12,889 nt of DNA from an uncultured Dialister sp. GTDB lineage: Bacteria > Bacillota > Negativicutes > Veillonellales > Dialisteraceae. The DNA lies in assembly GCA_900543455.1 (NCBI GenBank), contig UQRR01000062.1, positions 1 through 12,889 on the forward strand, given 5' to 3'. The translations under genes were made by a program, and so were the position numbers. This document shows, in pieces, positions 5,473 to 12,076 of this stretch. The notes under the pieces were generated by a model. It ran no database searches, was not told where the DNA came from, and saw nothing but the letters and a program-made list of their open reading frames with translations. Within the stretch, counting starts at the first letter, position 1; every line of letters begins with the position of its first letter.

Positions 5473-6642
5473 TCAGAAATTTACAGTCTTCCCATAGTAA
5501 GCACATTCGAGGATCTTTGCCATAGCTTCCGCATCTGCCTCACGCGGGTTCTCCGGAGTGCAGGCATCGAGGACGGCATTCTTAGCGATCGCATCCTTCT
5601 TGGCAAGGTACAGCTCCTCTGGCACCCCATAGTCTTTGAGTGTCAGCGGGATGTCCATCTTCTGATTCAGTTTCCGGATAGCTTCCTCATAGGAAATGAC
5701 AAGCTGTGCATCTGTGCGTCCAGGAAGGCCGGCCACGCGAGCGAGATCGGCATAGCGCGAAAGACAGGCTTTCTTGTTGAACTGGATGACATACGGCATC
5801 AAGATGGCATTCGCACAACCATGCGGGACATGGAAGACGGCACCGATCTTATGCGCCAGAGAATGTGTGATCCCCAGAAGTCCATTTGAGAAGGCCATGC
5901 CGGCAAGGCACTGCGCGATATGCATTTTGCCTCTGGCTTCCTTGTCTCCATGATACGACTCTACGATGTTGTCAAAAATATCGGAGACAGCTTGCTTGGA
6001 GAGCGGTTCCGTGAAGCCATTCGCAAACTTTGACACATAGGCCTCGGTCGCATGTGTCAGCGCATCCATCCCTGTATGAGCGGTGAGCTTCTTCGGCATG
6101 GTGAACGGGATGTCGAGGTCAAGGATGGCAAGATCCGGCGTCAGGTTGAAATCAGCGAGCGGATACTTGATGCCTGTCGAGTAGTCGGTGATGACAGAGA
6201 AAGCCGTGACTTCTGTCGCAGTCCCCGATGTGGATGGGATAGCGACGAAGATCGCCTTCTGACGAAGCGGCGGCAAAGAAAATGGCTTTTTGATCTCATC
6301 GAATGTCAGATTTGGATATTCATAGAAGACCCACATGGCCTTGGCTGCATCGATCGGTGAACCGCCGCCGATCGCCACGATCACGTCCGGCTGGAATTCT
6401 TCCATCAGCTTCGCGCCCTTCTGCACTTCTTCGATGGATGGATCCGGTGTGATGCCTTCGAGCGTATAGGTGGCAAGTCCTGCGTCCTTCAGCACTTTTT
6501 CAGTCTTCTGAAGGAAACCGCCTGCCCGCATGGAATGACCGCCGGTGCAAATGAAAGCTTTCTTGTGCCCTTTCAGCAAAGACAGCTCATCAATGGCTCC
6601 ATGACCACAATAAATATCTCTAGGTAATGTAAAACGGAACAT
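5473..6642 (-). CDS. Iron-containing alcohol dehydrogenase
   Basis: A 389-residue cytoplasmic group III (Fe-ADH) dehydrogenase that interconverts an alcohol and aldehyde with NAD(P)(H). The dinucleotide-binding motif GGGSPID is at 92-98. The metal ligands D193, H197, H260 and H274 have exactly the spacing known from FucO (4, 63 and 14 residues). The stretch around AMWVFYEYPNLTF resembles the dehydrogenase half of AdhE and related fermentative enzymes, so reduction of a short-chain aldehyde is a reasonable guess. The substrate is not determined. Start 6642 is chosen because AAAGGAGGA lies 7-8 bases upstream; an ATG at 6663 would place that ribosome site inside the gene. A TATACT near 6731 may be the -10 element, but no good -35 was found. 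The gene is divergent from the CsoR-family gene. Confidence 0.93.
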   Translation of the reverse strand: MFRFTLPRDIYCGHGAIDELSLLKGHKKAFICTGGHSMRAGGFLQKTEKVLKDAGLATYTLEGITPDPSIEEVQKGAKLMEEFQPDVIVAIGGGSPIDAAKAMWVFYEYPNLTFDEIKKPFSLPPLRQKAIFVAIPSTSGTATEVTAFSVITDYSTGIKYPLADFNLTPDLAILDLDIPFTMPKKLTAHTGMDALTHATEAYVSKFANGFTEPLSKQAVSDIFDNIVESYHGDKEARGKMHIAQCLAGMAFSNGLLGITHSLAHKIGAVFHVPHGCANAILMPYVIQFNKKACLSRYADLARVAGLPGRTDAQLVISYEEAIRKLNQKMDIPLTLKDYGVPEELYLAKKDAIAKNAVLDACTPENPREADAEAMAKILECAYYGKTVNF

Positions 6643-6881
6643 AGTGACTCCTCCTTTTGGCATAGAATCATACGGAAGGATTGCTGATCAGGCTCTCTTG
6701 ATCGAAGAAATTCTGATCTGTCCTTCTTATAGTATACACTTTTTTATTCAAACCGGAACATGTATGCTTATTCTATATGAAGAAGTCATTGGAAATGAGT
6801 TAAAAGCATAAATATAGGAGGCCTATCGCCCTCTGTATGTGGAGTGCCGCTTTCTTACGAACACGCCGATGTCCGGCTCCC

Positions 6882-6910
6882 TAGCCACAGCCTTTTTTAT
6901 CGGGTATAAT
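6882..6910 (+). promoter_or_regulatory. Putative promoter of the CsoR-family gene
   Basis: TATAAT (6905-6910) with TAGCCA (6882-6887; 4 of 6 consensus bases) and a 17-bp spacer. The predicted start is near 6917, inside the following palindromic repeat, so the repeat would form the 5' end of the mRNA. No typical CsoR operator palindrome was recognised. The rest of 6643-6881 shows nothing else of note. Confidence 0.5.
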
Positions 6911-6913
6911 ATA

Positions 6914-6960
6914 AGGGAAACGCCGATTCGATCGCTCATCAGATGGGATCCGTGTTTCCT
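6914..6960. repeat. Short AGGGAAAC...GTTTCCT palindromic element
   Basis: A 47-bp relative of 3819-3857 and of the ends of 4981-5143. The left end is AGGGAAACGCCGATTCGATC and the right end GGATCCGTGTTTCCT. It lies in the 5' leader of the CsoR-family gene. Confidence 0.7.
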
Positions 6961-6989
6961 ACAAAAAGTGAAAGGAATCAAAACCTCTT

Positions 6990-7349
6990 ATGGAAGATAC
7001 AAAGAATGGAGTTTTTGTCCACGATCATGGCGATGGACATGTCCACACCCACGTGATCGGACATCATCACAATCACAGCCATACGCATGACCCGCAGAAG
7101 ATCAAAGCGATCATGAATCGGATTTCTAAATCCATCGGCCATATGGAGTCGATCAAGAAGATGCTCGAAAACCAACGGGACTGCGCCGATGTCCTGATCC
7201 AGCTCGCCGCAGTGCGTGCGGAGATCAATAATACCGGCAAGCTCCTCCTGAAGGAGCATATGGAGCACTGCATCGTGGAAGCGGTGCAGGAGAATGACCA
7301 GGAGGCCATCACGCGCATGAATCAGGCGATCGATATGTTCATGAAGTAA
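6990..7349 (+). CDS. CsoR/RcnR-family metal-responsive repressor with His-rich N-terminus
   Basis: A 119-residue all-helical DNA-binding repressor. The conserved core runs from about residue 38 to 118 (NRISKSIGHMESIKKML, C65, VLIQLAAVRAEIN, GKLLLKEHMEHC). The ligand triad C65, H90, C94 has the spacing of Cu(I)-sensing CsoR (C-x24-H-x3-C); H93 is an extra histidine. In front lies a tail unlike standard CsoR, with 11 histidines in residues 11-33, resembling tails that bind Ni, Co or Zn. The ribosome site is weak (AAAGGA 14 bases upstream of ATG). The gene is divergent from the Fe-ADH gene and converges on a metal/peptide-type ABC operon through a shared terminator. No copA or copZ neighbour is present, so the metal and target are unknown. 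Confidence 0.9.
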   Translation: MEDTKNGVFVHDHGDGHVHTHVIGHHHNHSHTHDPQKIKAIMNRISKSIGHMESIKKMLENQRDCADVLIQLAAVRAEINNTGKLLLKEHMEHCIVEAVQENDQEAITRMNQAIDMFMK

Positions 7350-7361
7350 GATATGAAGCGC

Positions 7362-7408
7362 AAAAAGCGCGAATGCCATCGTAATGAGCGGTGGCATCCG
7401 CGCTTTTT
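7362..7408. terminator. Bidirectional terminator between the CsoR-family gene and the ABC operon
   Basis: AAAAAGCGCGAATGCCA pairs with TGGCAT-C-CGCGCTTTTT across a 13-base loop. A-runs and T-runs flank it on both sides, so it serves both convergent genes. Confidence 0.9.
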
Positions 7409-7413
7409 TGATT

Positions 7414-8169
7414 TTATCCTACGCCGGCAGCTTCGAGCAGACGGCGGGTATAGAGTTCCTTCGGATGACGCAGGATCTCCTCCATGGCTCCCTGCTCGAC
7501 GCATATTCCCTGATGCATAATGAGGAGTGCGTCACAAAACCGTTCCGTGAGCGAGATGTCATGACTGACGAAGAGGAACGAAAGTTGTTTCTCTTTTTTT
7601 AATGCGATCAAAAGCTCTACTATATCCTGCTGCACCAAAGGATCCAAAGCGCTGGTGATCTCATCGCAGACAAGGATCTCCGGCTTCAGCACGAGCGCTC
7701 TTGCGATGGCAGCTCGCTGACATTCGCCGCCGCTGACCTCCTGCGGTTTTTTCGAGAGGATCTTCAACGGAAGCTGGCATGCCTCCGCAGCCTTCCTGAC
7801 GTTTTGCTCCGCAGCTGCCCCTTGGACTCCCTGCTCCGACAGCCCTTCCCTGATGCTCTCCTCCAGTGTCCAGCGCGGATCGAAGGATTCGCAAGGCATC
7901 TGAAAAATCATCTGCAGCCGCTTCCAGAGATGACGCAGTCCCTCTTTTCCCTCCAAAGGGCTTCCATGGAACAGGAGCTTTCCTTCGGAAGGCAAGAGCA
8001 GCCCCGCCGCCATCCTCGCCAGAGTACTTTTCCCGGAGCCGGAGGCTCCCACGATCCCAAGGGCTGTCCCTTTCTGCAAAGTGAAGCTGACCTCATGCAC
8101 GGCTTCGATGGTCTGGCCTTTCTTTTGAAATCTTCGGGTGAGGCCCCGCCCTTCCAGTAGAATATCCAT
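7414..8169 (-). CDS. ABC transporter ATP-binding protein (NikE/DppF type)
   Basis: A 251-residue cytoplasmic ATPase of the nickel/oligopeptide importer class. Motifs: Walker A GASGSGKS (41-48), Q-loop Q90, signature VSGGECQR (145-152), Walker B ILVCDE (165-170) and switch H203. The C-terminal HPKELYTRRLL is the oligopeptide/dipeptide-type tail. Start 8169 is chosen for the TGGAGA 6 bases upstream; the ATG at 8190 has no ribosome site. It is the last gene of a three-gene operon, separated from the first ATPase by 82 bp holding a degenerate palindromic repeat. Such ATPases normally act as a heterodimer with a D-type partner, present here at 8252-9043. The substrate cannot be told from the ATPase. 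Confidence 0.92.
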   Translation of the reverse strand: MDILLEGRGLTRRFQKKGQTIEAVHEVSFTLQKGTALGIVGASGSGKSTLARMAAGLLLPSEGKLLFHGSPLEGKEGLRHLWKRLQMIFQMPCESFDPRWTLEESIREGLSEQGVQGAAAEQNVRKAAEACQLPLKILSKKPQEVSGGECQRAAIARALVLKPEILVCDEITSALDPLVQQDIVELLIALKKEKQLSFLFVSHDISLTERFCDALLIMHQGICVEQGAMEEILRHPKELYTRRLLEAAGVG

Positions 8170-8194
8170 GGCGTCTCCAGTTAAATGCATAGTA

Positions 8195-8245
8195 AGGGAA
8201 ATGCTGACAAACTGCTCGTGCCTGCGGCAGAGATATCATTTTCCC
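8195..8245. repeat. Degenerate AGGGAAA...TTTCCC palindromic element between the two ATPase genes
   Basis: The left end AGGGAAATGCTGAC resembles AGGGAAACGCTGATTC of the other copies, and the right end is ATCATTTTCCC. The ends pair imperfectly. It explains the unusually wide gap between two genes that are normally tightly coupled. Confidence 0.5.
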
Positions 8246-8251
8246 AAGAGA

Positions 8252-9043
8252 TCAAAAGGTACGACGGCAGGAACGTCCCGCAAAGAGCAGCTTCTTCGTG
8301 TAGTCTTCTTTCGGATGCTGCCATAGGTCTTCCGCTCTTCCCTGCTCTACGACATGTCCCTGACGGAGAATCATCCCTTGATCCGCAAGCTGCCTGGCGA
8401 CCTCGATCTGATGCGTGATGCAGAGAAGCGAGCCCTTGATCTCCTTTTTCACCAGTAAAAGCTCTCTCACCACTTCCTGCCTGGCGAGTACATCGAGCGC
8501 ACTGGTGGGCTCATCCGCCAAGATCAGCTCGGGCTCCGGCAACAGCGCACTCACGATGCCCACGCGCTGCATCATACCGCCGGAAAGCTCAGAGGGATAG
8601 CTGTCCCAGATCCGGCTGGCTTCCTCCAGTCCCAGCTTCCGCATAAGAGAAAAGGCTTTTTCACGAAGTGAAGATGCCGAAGTCCTGCCATGCGCTTCCA
8701 TCGCCTCATGGATCTGACTTCCCACCGTGCGAATGGGGCAAAAGGCGTCCTTCGTGTCTTGAAAAATGGTGGTGATCTCCTTCCCCAGCAGTCTCCGTCT
8801 TTCTTTCGTGCTCATTTTCAAAAGGGACTGCCCTTTGAAGACTATGTCGCCGGCAGTGATGCGCCCATCGGGGGAAAGCAGACCCAGGATGGCTTTACAG
8901 AGCGTGGTCTTTCCGCTGCCAGACTCGCCGACAATGGCCAGACACTCGCCTCTGGAAAGCGTAAACGAAATGTCCCGGCTAGCCACCTGCTCTCCGTATG
9001 CGATAGAGATATGAGAGAAGCTGAGTACTTCCGTCTCACTCAT
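8252..9043 (-). CDS. ABC transporter ATP-binding protein (NikD/DppD type)
   Basis: A 263-residue cytoplasmic ATPase. Motifs: Walker A GESGSGKT (39-46), Q-loop Q95, signature LSGGMMQR (153-160), Walker B LILADE (173-178) and switch H211. The tail HPKEDYTKKLL is typical of nickel/peptide importers. The ATG overlaps the stop of the upstream binding-protein gene (ATGA, 9040-9043), which implies translational coupling. In usual nik/dpp/opp operons two permease genes sit between the binding protein and this ATPase; here they are absent. With the ATPase at 7414-8169 it should energise a permease pair encoded elsewhere. Confidence 0.93.
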   Translation of the reverse strand: MSETEVLSFSHISIAYGEQVASRDISFTLSRGECLAIVGESGSGKTTLCKAILGLLSPDGRITAGDIVFKGQSLLKMSTKERRRLLGKEITTIFQDTKDAFCPIRTVGSQIHEAMEAHGRTSASSLREKAFSLMRKLGLEEASRIWDSYPSELSGGMMQRVGIVSALLPEPELILADEPTSALDVLARQEVVRELLLVKKEIKGSLLCITHQIEVARQLADQGMILRQGHVVEQGRAEDLWQHPKEDYTKKLLFAGRSCRRTF

Positions 9044-10575
9044 TGTACATCCAGCTCCGCAGTGATTTCGTAATAGTCGGAAGGATGGGCGGCAAGACCG
9101 GTCACCCCTTTGCGGGACAAGATCCCCATCTCAAGATAAGAAATGAAGTAAAATGCATGATCATCCAAAATGATCTGCTGCATCTCTATGGCGAGCTGAT
9201 TTCTTTTCTCTATATCAAATGTCTGGTGCATCTCTTTGGCAAGGGCTTCCAGCCGATCATTGTGATAGAAGCCACGGTTCTTGGTCGACTGATCCAGCGC
9301 GCAGGTATGGAAGAAATACTCCGGATCCCCTGTGGGCGCCGTAACAAGTGCGCTGGCATACACATCATAATTCCCCGCTTCAAGTACTTTCAAATGGTCC
9401 GCCGAGCACTCGATATCCACCTTGATCCCGATCTGCTTTAGATTATCCTGCACAAGCTCAGCAAGTGCGGGAAGCTCCATGCGCCCCGGATACGTCAGCC
9501 AACGGAGGGTCAGATCTTTCCCATCCTTATCCACATAGCCGTTTCCATCGGTATCCTTCCAGCCTGCCTCATCCAGAAGCTTTCTGGCTTCCTCCGTCTG
9601 GTACGATACGCCATGCACATGTGATGCACCAAACGGAAGAGCCTTCGGGAAGGGGCCGACCGCTACCTCTCCGTGTCCTGCCAGCAGATGATTCACGAAT
9701 CCTTCGCGATCGATCGCCATGTCGATCGCCTTTCTCACGCGTATATCCTGCATGACGGGCGAATGCATATTAACCTGACCGAAGAAATTGCGGCTGGTGG
9801 CCACCTTGGAGATCTGAAATTTCGAAGGATCCTCAAAAAGCGGATAGCTGGCATAAGGCAGTCCATACGTGGCATCGATATTTCCTGCCTGCAGCGCAGC
9901 CGTCATCGCATCCCCATCAGTGACAGCCTTCACGATCAGGTGATCCACTTTCGGACTGCCATTCCAATAGGACGCATTTTTGTGCAGATGGATCTCCGTA
10001 TCCGTCACAGAGTCTGCCACATAAGGACCTGTCCCTGACGCCCGGCCATCCTTCATGTCTGCTTTCATATCCACTATAGCTGCATAGGGATCGCAAAGAT
10101 AGAAAATAAGACTTGGGCAAGATTTCTTCGTATGAATGCGCACGGTATTTTCTGTGGCATCGATCCGATCGATCTTAAGGTCAAAGGCCGCTCTTTGATT
10201 CTTTGCCACCAGCGCCTCCAGACATTCCTTCACAGCCTCTCCGTTCATTTTTCGCCCGCTGGAGAAGGAGATCCCCTCACGCAGCTCTATATCCACCGTG
10301 CTGTCATCGACGTATTCGAAGTGCTTCGCCAGCCATGGCTCCGGAGTCATCGCATCGGACAGGCGGAACAGCGTCTCTCCTACGCCATAGCGTACGGTAC
10401 TCCATCCGGAATAATTTTCGTGTGGATTCAGTCCTGCATCTCCCATCTCACGGCCATACCCGGTCGTAGCATAGACCACAGTCTTTTCGCCAGATGCCTT
10501 CTCTCCGCCGCAGCCGCCAAGTACAAACGATGTGAAAACAAGTGCTGCCAATGCGGCTTTAGAAATCCTATTCAT
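9040..10575 (-). CDS. ABC transporter solute-binding lipoprotein (SBP family 5, NikA/CntA/peptide type)
   Basis: This 511-residue precursor has a lipoprotein signal peptide: basic MNRISK, hydrophobic core, lipobox LGGC with C22 as lipidated residue. The mature protein follows family 5 binding proteins of nickel, metallophore and peptide importers. It has the early block GLNPHENYSGW..VRYGVGETL, then LREGISFSSGRKMNGEAV, then VRKAIDMAIDRE. Late in the chain come a DTDGNGYVD loop and LVQDNLKQIGIKVDI. The NikA-like flavour (GLNPH..Y, W..VRYGVGE) favours nickel or a metal-metallophore complex over peptides, as an inference. Start 10575 follows AAGGAG by 7 bases; an ATG at 10605 lacks a ribosome site. 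It is first in the operon. No clear promoter is visible in the short stretch before the repeat block at 10616, so expression may start within or beyond it. Confidence 0.92.
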   Translation of the reverse strand: MNRISKAALAALVFTSFVLGGCGGEKASGEKTVVYATTGYGREMGDAGLNPHENYSGWSTVRYGVGETLFRLSDAMTPEPWLAKHFEYVDDSTVDIELREGISFSSGRKMNGEAVKECLEALVAKNQRAAFDLKIDRIDATENTVRIHTKKSCPSLIFYLCDPYAAIVDMKADMKDGRASGTGPYVADSVTDTEIHLHKNASYWNGSPKVDHLIVKAVTDGDAMTAALQAGNIDATYGLPYASYPLFEDPSKFQISKVATSRNFFGQVNMHSPVMQDIRVRKAIDMAIDREGFVNHLLAGHGEVAVGPFPKALPFGASHVHGVSYQTEEARKLLDEAGWKDTDGNGYVDKDGKDLTLRWLTYPGRMELPALAELVQDNLKQIGIKVDIECSADHLKVLEAGNYDVYASALVTAPTGDPEYFFHTCALDQSTKNRGFYHNDRLEALAKEMHQTFDIEKRNQLAIEMQQIILDDHAFYFISYLEMGILSRKGVTGLAAHPSDYYEITAELDVQ

Positions 10576-10615
10576 GAGCTTCTCCTTATAGAAAATATAC
10601 ATCATAATCCAATGA

Positions 10616-10685
10616 CAAGTTTGAAAGCAGGGATGAATGGCTAGTGGCTAGGGATTAGGGATTAGGGGCGCAGGGGAACTAGTCA
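10616..10685 (+). repeat. Heptamer array, module A
   Basis: Begins AAGTTTGAAAGCAGGGATGA, then ATGGCTA, GTGGCTA, GGGATTA and GGGATTA, followed by GGGGCGCA as in the inverted copy at 3378-3460. It ends about 40 bp upstream of the binding-protein start, in its likely promoter region. Confidence 0.85.
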
Positions 10686-10686
10686 C

Positions 10687-10870
10687 TCTCTCGTATCGTC
10701 ATTTCGAGCGCAAGCGAGAAATCTTCTGTGCAAACCGATAAACGATGGATGTGCGAAAGCAGAAACACGTAGCACCAAATCGTCGTTTTCCTGCCAGTGC
10801 CTATGTGATACTGACCGCAGTGCAAGAAATATCCCTCGGCTGCGCTTCCGATGACGATACGGGAAAGGGA
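10687..10870. repeat. Module B composite with inverted ends
   Basis: CTCGTATCGTCATTTCGAGC near 10690 opens the block, and GATGACGATACGGGAAA near 10850-10866 closes it in inverted orientation. The copy at the left edge (124-181) carries the same opening motif inverted. The interior (about 10730-10840) shows no gene. Confidence 0.6.
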
Positions 10871-10880
10871 TATCCCCCCA

Positions 10881-10987
10881 AAAGTTTGAAAACAGGGATG
10901 AGTGGCTAGTTGCTAGTGACTTGTGACTTGTGACTGGTGACTGGTGACTGGTGGCTAGTAGCTAGGGATTAGTGGCTAGGGATTAGG
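10881..10987 (+). repeat. Heptamer array, module A, longest in-register copy
   Basis: AAGTTTGAAAACAGGGATGA is followed by at least twelve 7-bp units without a register break: GTGGCTA, GTTGCTA, GTGACTT twice, GTGACTG three times, GTGGCTA, GTAGCTA, GGGATTA, GTGGCTA and GGGATTA. Confidence 0.92.
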
Positions 10988-11014
10988 TTTGCGATACGAG
11001 AAAATCGCTAGTTT

Positions 11015-11057
11015 CAAAACTCCGCGGCGCTTCCATATTTTTATGCGCCGCACCACC
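11015..11057 (+). repeat. Module F hairpin repeat
   Basis: CAAAACTCCGCGGCGCTTC, an A/T-rich loop, then ATGCGCCGCACCACCA; the arms GCGGCGC and GCGCCGC pair. The inverted copy at 12815-12857 is nearly identical. Confidence 0.85.
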
Positions 11058-11060
11058 ACC

Positions 11061-11100
11061 GTTGAACCTTCTGAACCTGTTGAACCCGCTGAACCTCTTT
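11061..11100 (+). repeat. 9-bp tandem repeat (module D)
   Basis: Four units of NNNGAACCY followed by CTTTC, as on the minus strand at 3310-3348. The first three bases of each unit vary freely while GAACCY is kept. Confidence 0.8.
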
Positions 11101-11107
11101 CGCACGT

Positions 11108-11153
11108 AATCAAAGGGCACCACGCCCGAGGGGCTGACCCTGAACCTTGAACC
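11108..11153 (+). repeat. Module E repeat
   Basis: ATCAAAGGGCACCACGCCC, then GGGGCTGACCCTGAACC, matching 1892-1930 and, inverted, 12721-12761. It ends directly before the stop codon of the convergent hypothetical gene, and no terminator hairpin with a T-run is visible there. Confidence 0.8.
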
Positions 11154-11155
11154 CT

Positions 11156-11857
11156 CTAATCCTCGATCACCGGATGCTCATAGAGCTCTTTCAGATCCTT
11201 TTCCAGGTGCTTCTCGATCGCTGCCTCAAGTGCTTCGATGGATTTCGCATCGTACTGATGAATGATGCCCGGGATACCCTTGGCGCGAAGTTCGCCATAG
11301 TATTCATCGCGATACATATTATAAAAGAAAAGGATTCCCGTGTCTTTTTCTTCGCACTCATAGGCAGCGATGATGTAGGAGCCGTTCAGTCCAAGGAGCG
11401 GCATTTTCGGCGCAATGACGCGCACATAGTGCCCGAGCTTCTCCGGCAGCAGCTCTTCATAGTCCCAGACCATGAAGCCCTTGCCCTCGACCAGAATGGA
11501 GACCTTCTCGCGATGGATGAGCTCCTTCTCGATCGCTTCCGGTGTCAGCAGCTTCACGAGGCGTTTAAATTCCTCAAAATCGCCCGTGATGCATTCGATC
11601 TCCGTCAGCGTGATCATGTGCAGATCCATCTTCACCATATAATCCGCGGTTTCCTCATCGTAGAGAACGCGGATCTTCCATCCATTCGACTTGTGAAACC
11701 AGCCGAAGGCATAATAAATGCGGTCGTGCTGCTCATCGATGGTGCGAAGCTCGTATTCGCCGATGACCGGTGGAAGCTCTTTCTCTTCGTACCAGGCAAG
11801 CAGCTTCTCGCGGCGCTCTGCCCGCGCCTTCTGTGTTTTTTCATCCACGTCAGCCAT
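11156..11857 (-). CDS. Conserved-looking hypothetical protein, 233 residues
   Basis: I do not recognise the family. The protein is acidic, apparently cytoplasmic (no signal peptide or membrane segment), and mixes charged helices with beta-rich stretches. Residues 1-30 are highly charged (DEKTQKARAERREKLLAWYE), and the C-terminal 30 residues look like an amphipathic helix (EALEAAIEKHLEKDLKELYE). Tryptophans and tyrosines are frequent (FGWFHKSNGW, FMVWDYEELL, FFYNMYRDEYYGEL). AGAAAGGAGCC lies just upstream of the ATG at 11857. Codon use looks normal for the window, which argues for a real gene. It is transcribed in the same direction as the downstream-numbered transglycosylase gene, but more than 200 bp of heptamer repeats separate them. 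Function unknown. Confidence 0.8.
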   Translation of the reverse strand: MADVDEKTQKARAERREKLLAWYEEKELPPVIGEYELRTIDEQHDRIYYAFGWFHKSNGWKIRVLYDEETADYMVKMDLHMITLTEIECITGDFEEFKRLVKLLTPEAIEKELIHREKVSILVEGKGFMVWDYEELLPEKLGHYVRVIAPKMPLLGLNGSYIIAAYECEEKDTGILFFYNMYRDEYYGELRAKGIPGIIHQYDAKSIEALEAAIEKHLEKDLKELYEHPVIED

Positions 11858-11872
11858 GGTGGCTCCTTTCTA

Positions 11873-12076
11873 AATGAGACTATGAGACTATGAGATGTTA
11901 GACATTAGACTTTAGACTTCGGACTTTAGACTTCGGACTTTAGACTTCGGACTTCTGACTTCTGATTTCTGACCTCTGACCTCTGACCTCTGACTTCTAG
12001 CATCTGACCTCTAACTTCCGATTCCTAGTCACTAGTCACCAGTCCCCAGCCACTAGCCACTAGTCCCTAATCCCAG
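11873..12076 (-). repeat. Long heterogeneous heptamer array
   Basis: After two GAGACTAT units, the rest (about 11898-12076) can be cut into roughly 25 consecutive 7-bp units without a gap. On the plus strand these run from TTAGACT/TCGGACT through TCTGACT and TCTGACC into ACTAGTC, CCCAGCC and CCTAATC. The sequence of the unit drifts but the 7-bp step does not. The whole space between the hypothetical gene and the transglycosylase is repeat. Confidence 0.92.

Noticed and set aside
5134..5889. 251-residue open frame across the tRNA-Leu gene
   Set aside because: It overlaps the tRNA, its terminator and the antisense strand of the alcohol dehydrogenase.
6836..6883. Fifteen-codon frame upstream of the CsoR-family gene
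   Set aside because: The GGAGG is about 16 bases from the ATG, the frame is very short and it lies upstream of the predicted promoter.
11043..11150. Small 35-residue frame with VEP/SEP/AEP repeats
   Set aside because: No ribosome site. It starts within hairpin module F and consists of three repeat modules; the other module D copy has no start codon.
11147..11893. Plus-strand 248-residue frame opposite the hypothetical gene
   Set aside because: It is antisense to the better-supported minus-strand gene with a strong ribosome site, and it runs into the heptamer repeats.
183..12076. CRISPR arrays
   Set aside because: The tandem units are 7-9 bp with no spacers, and no cas genes are present.
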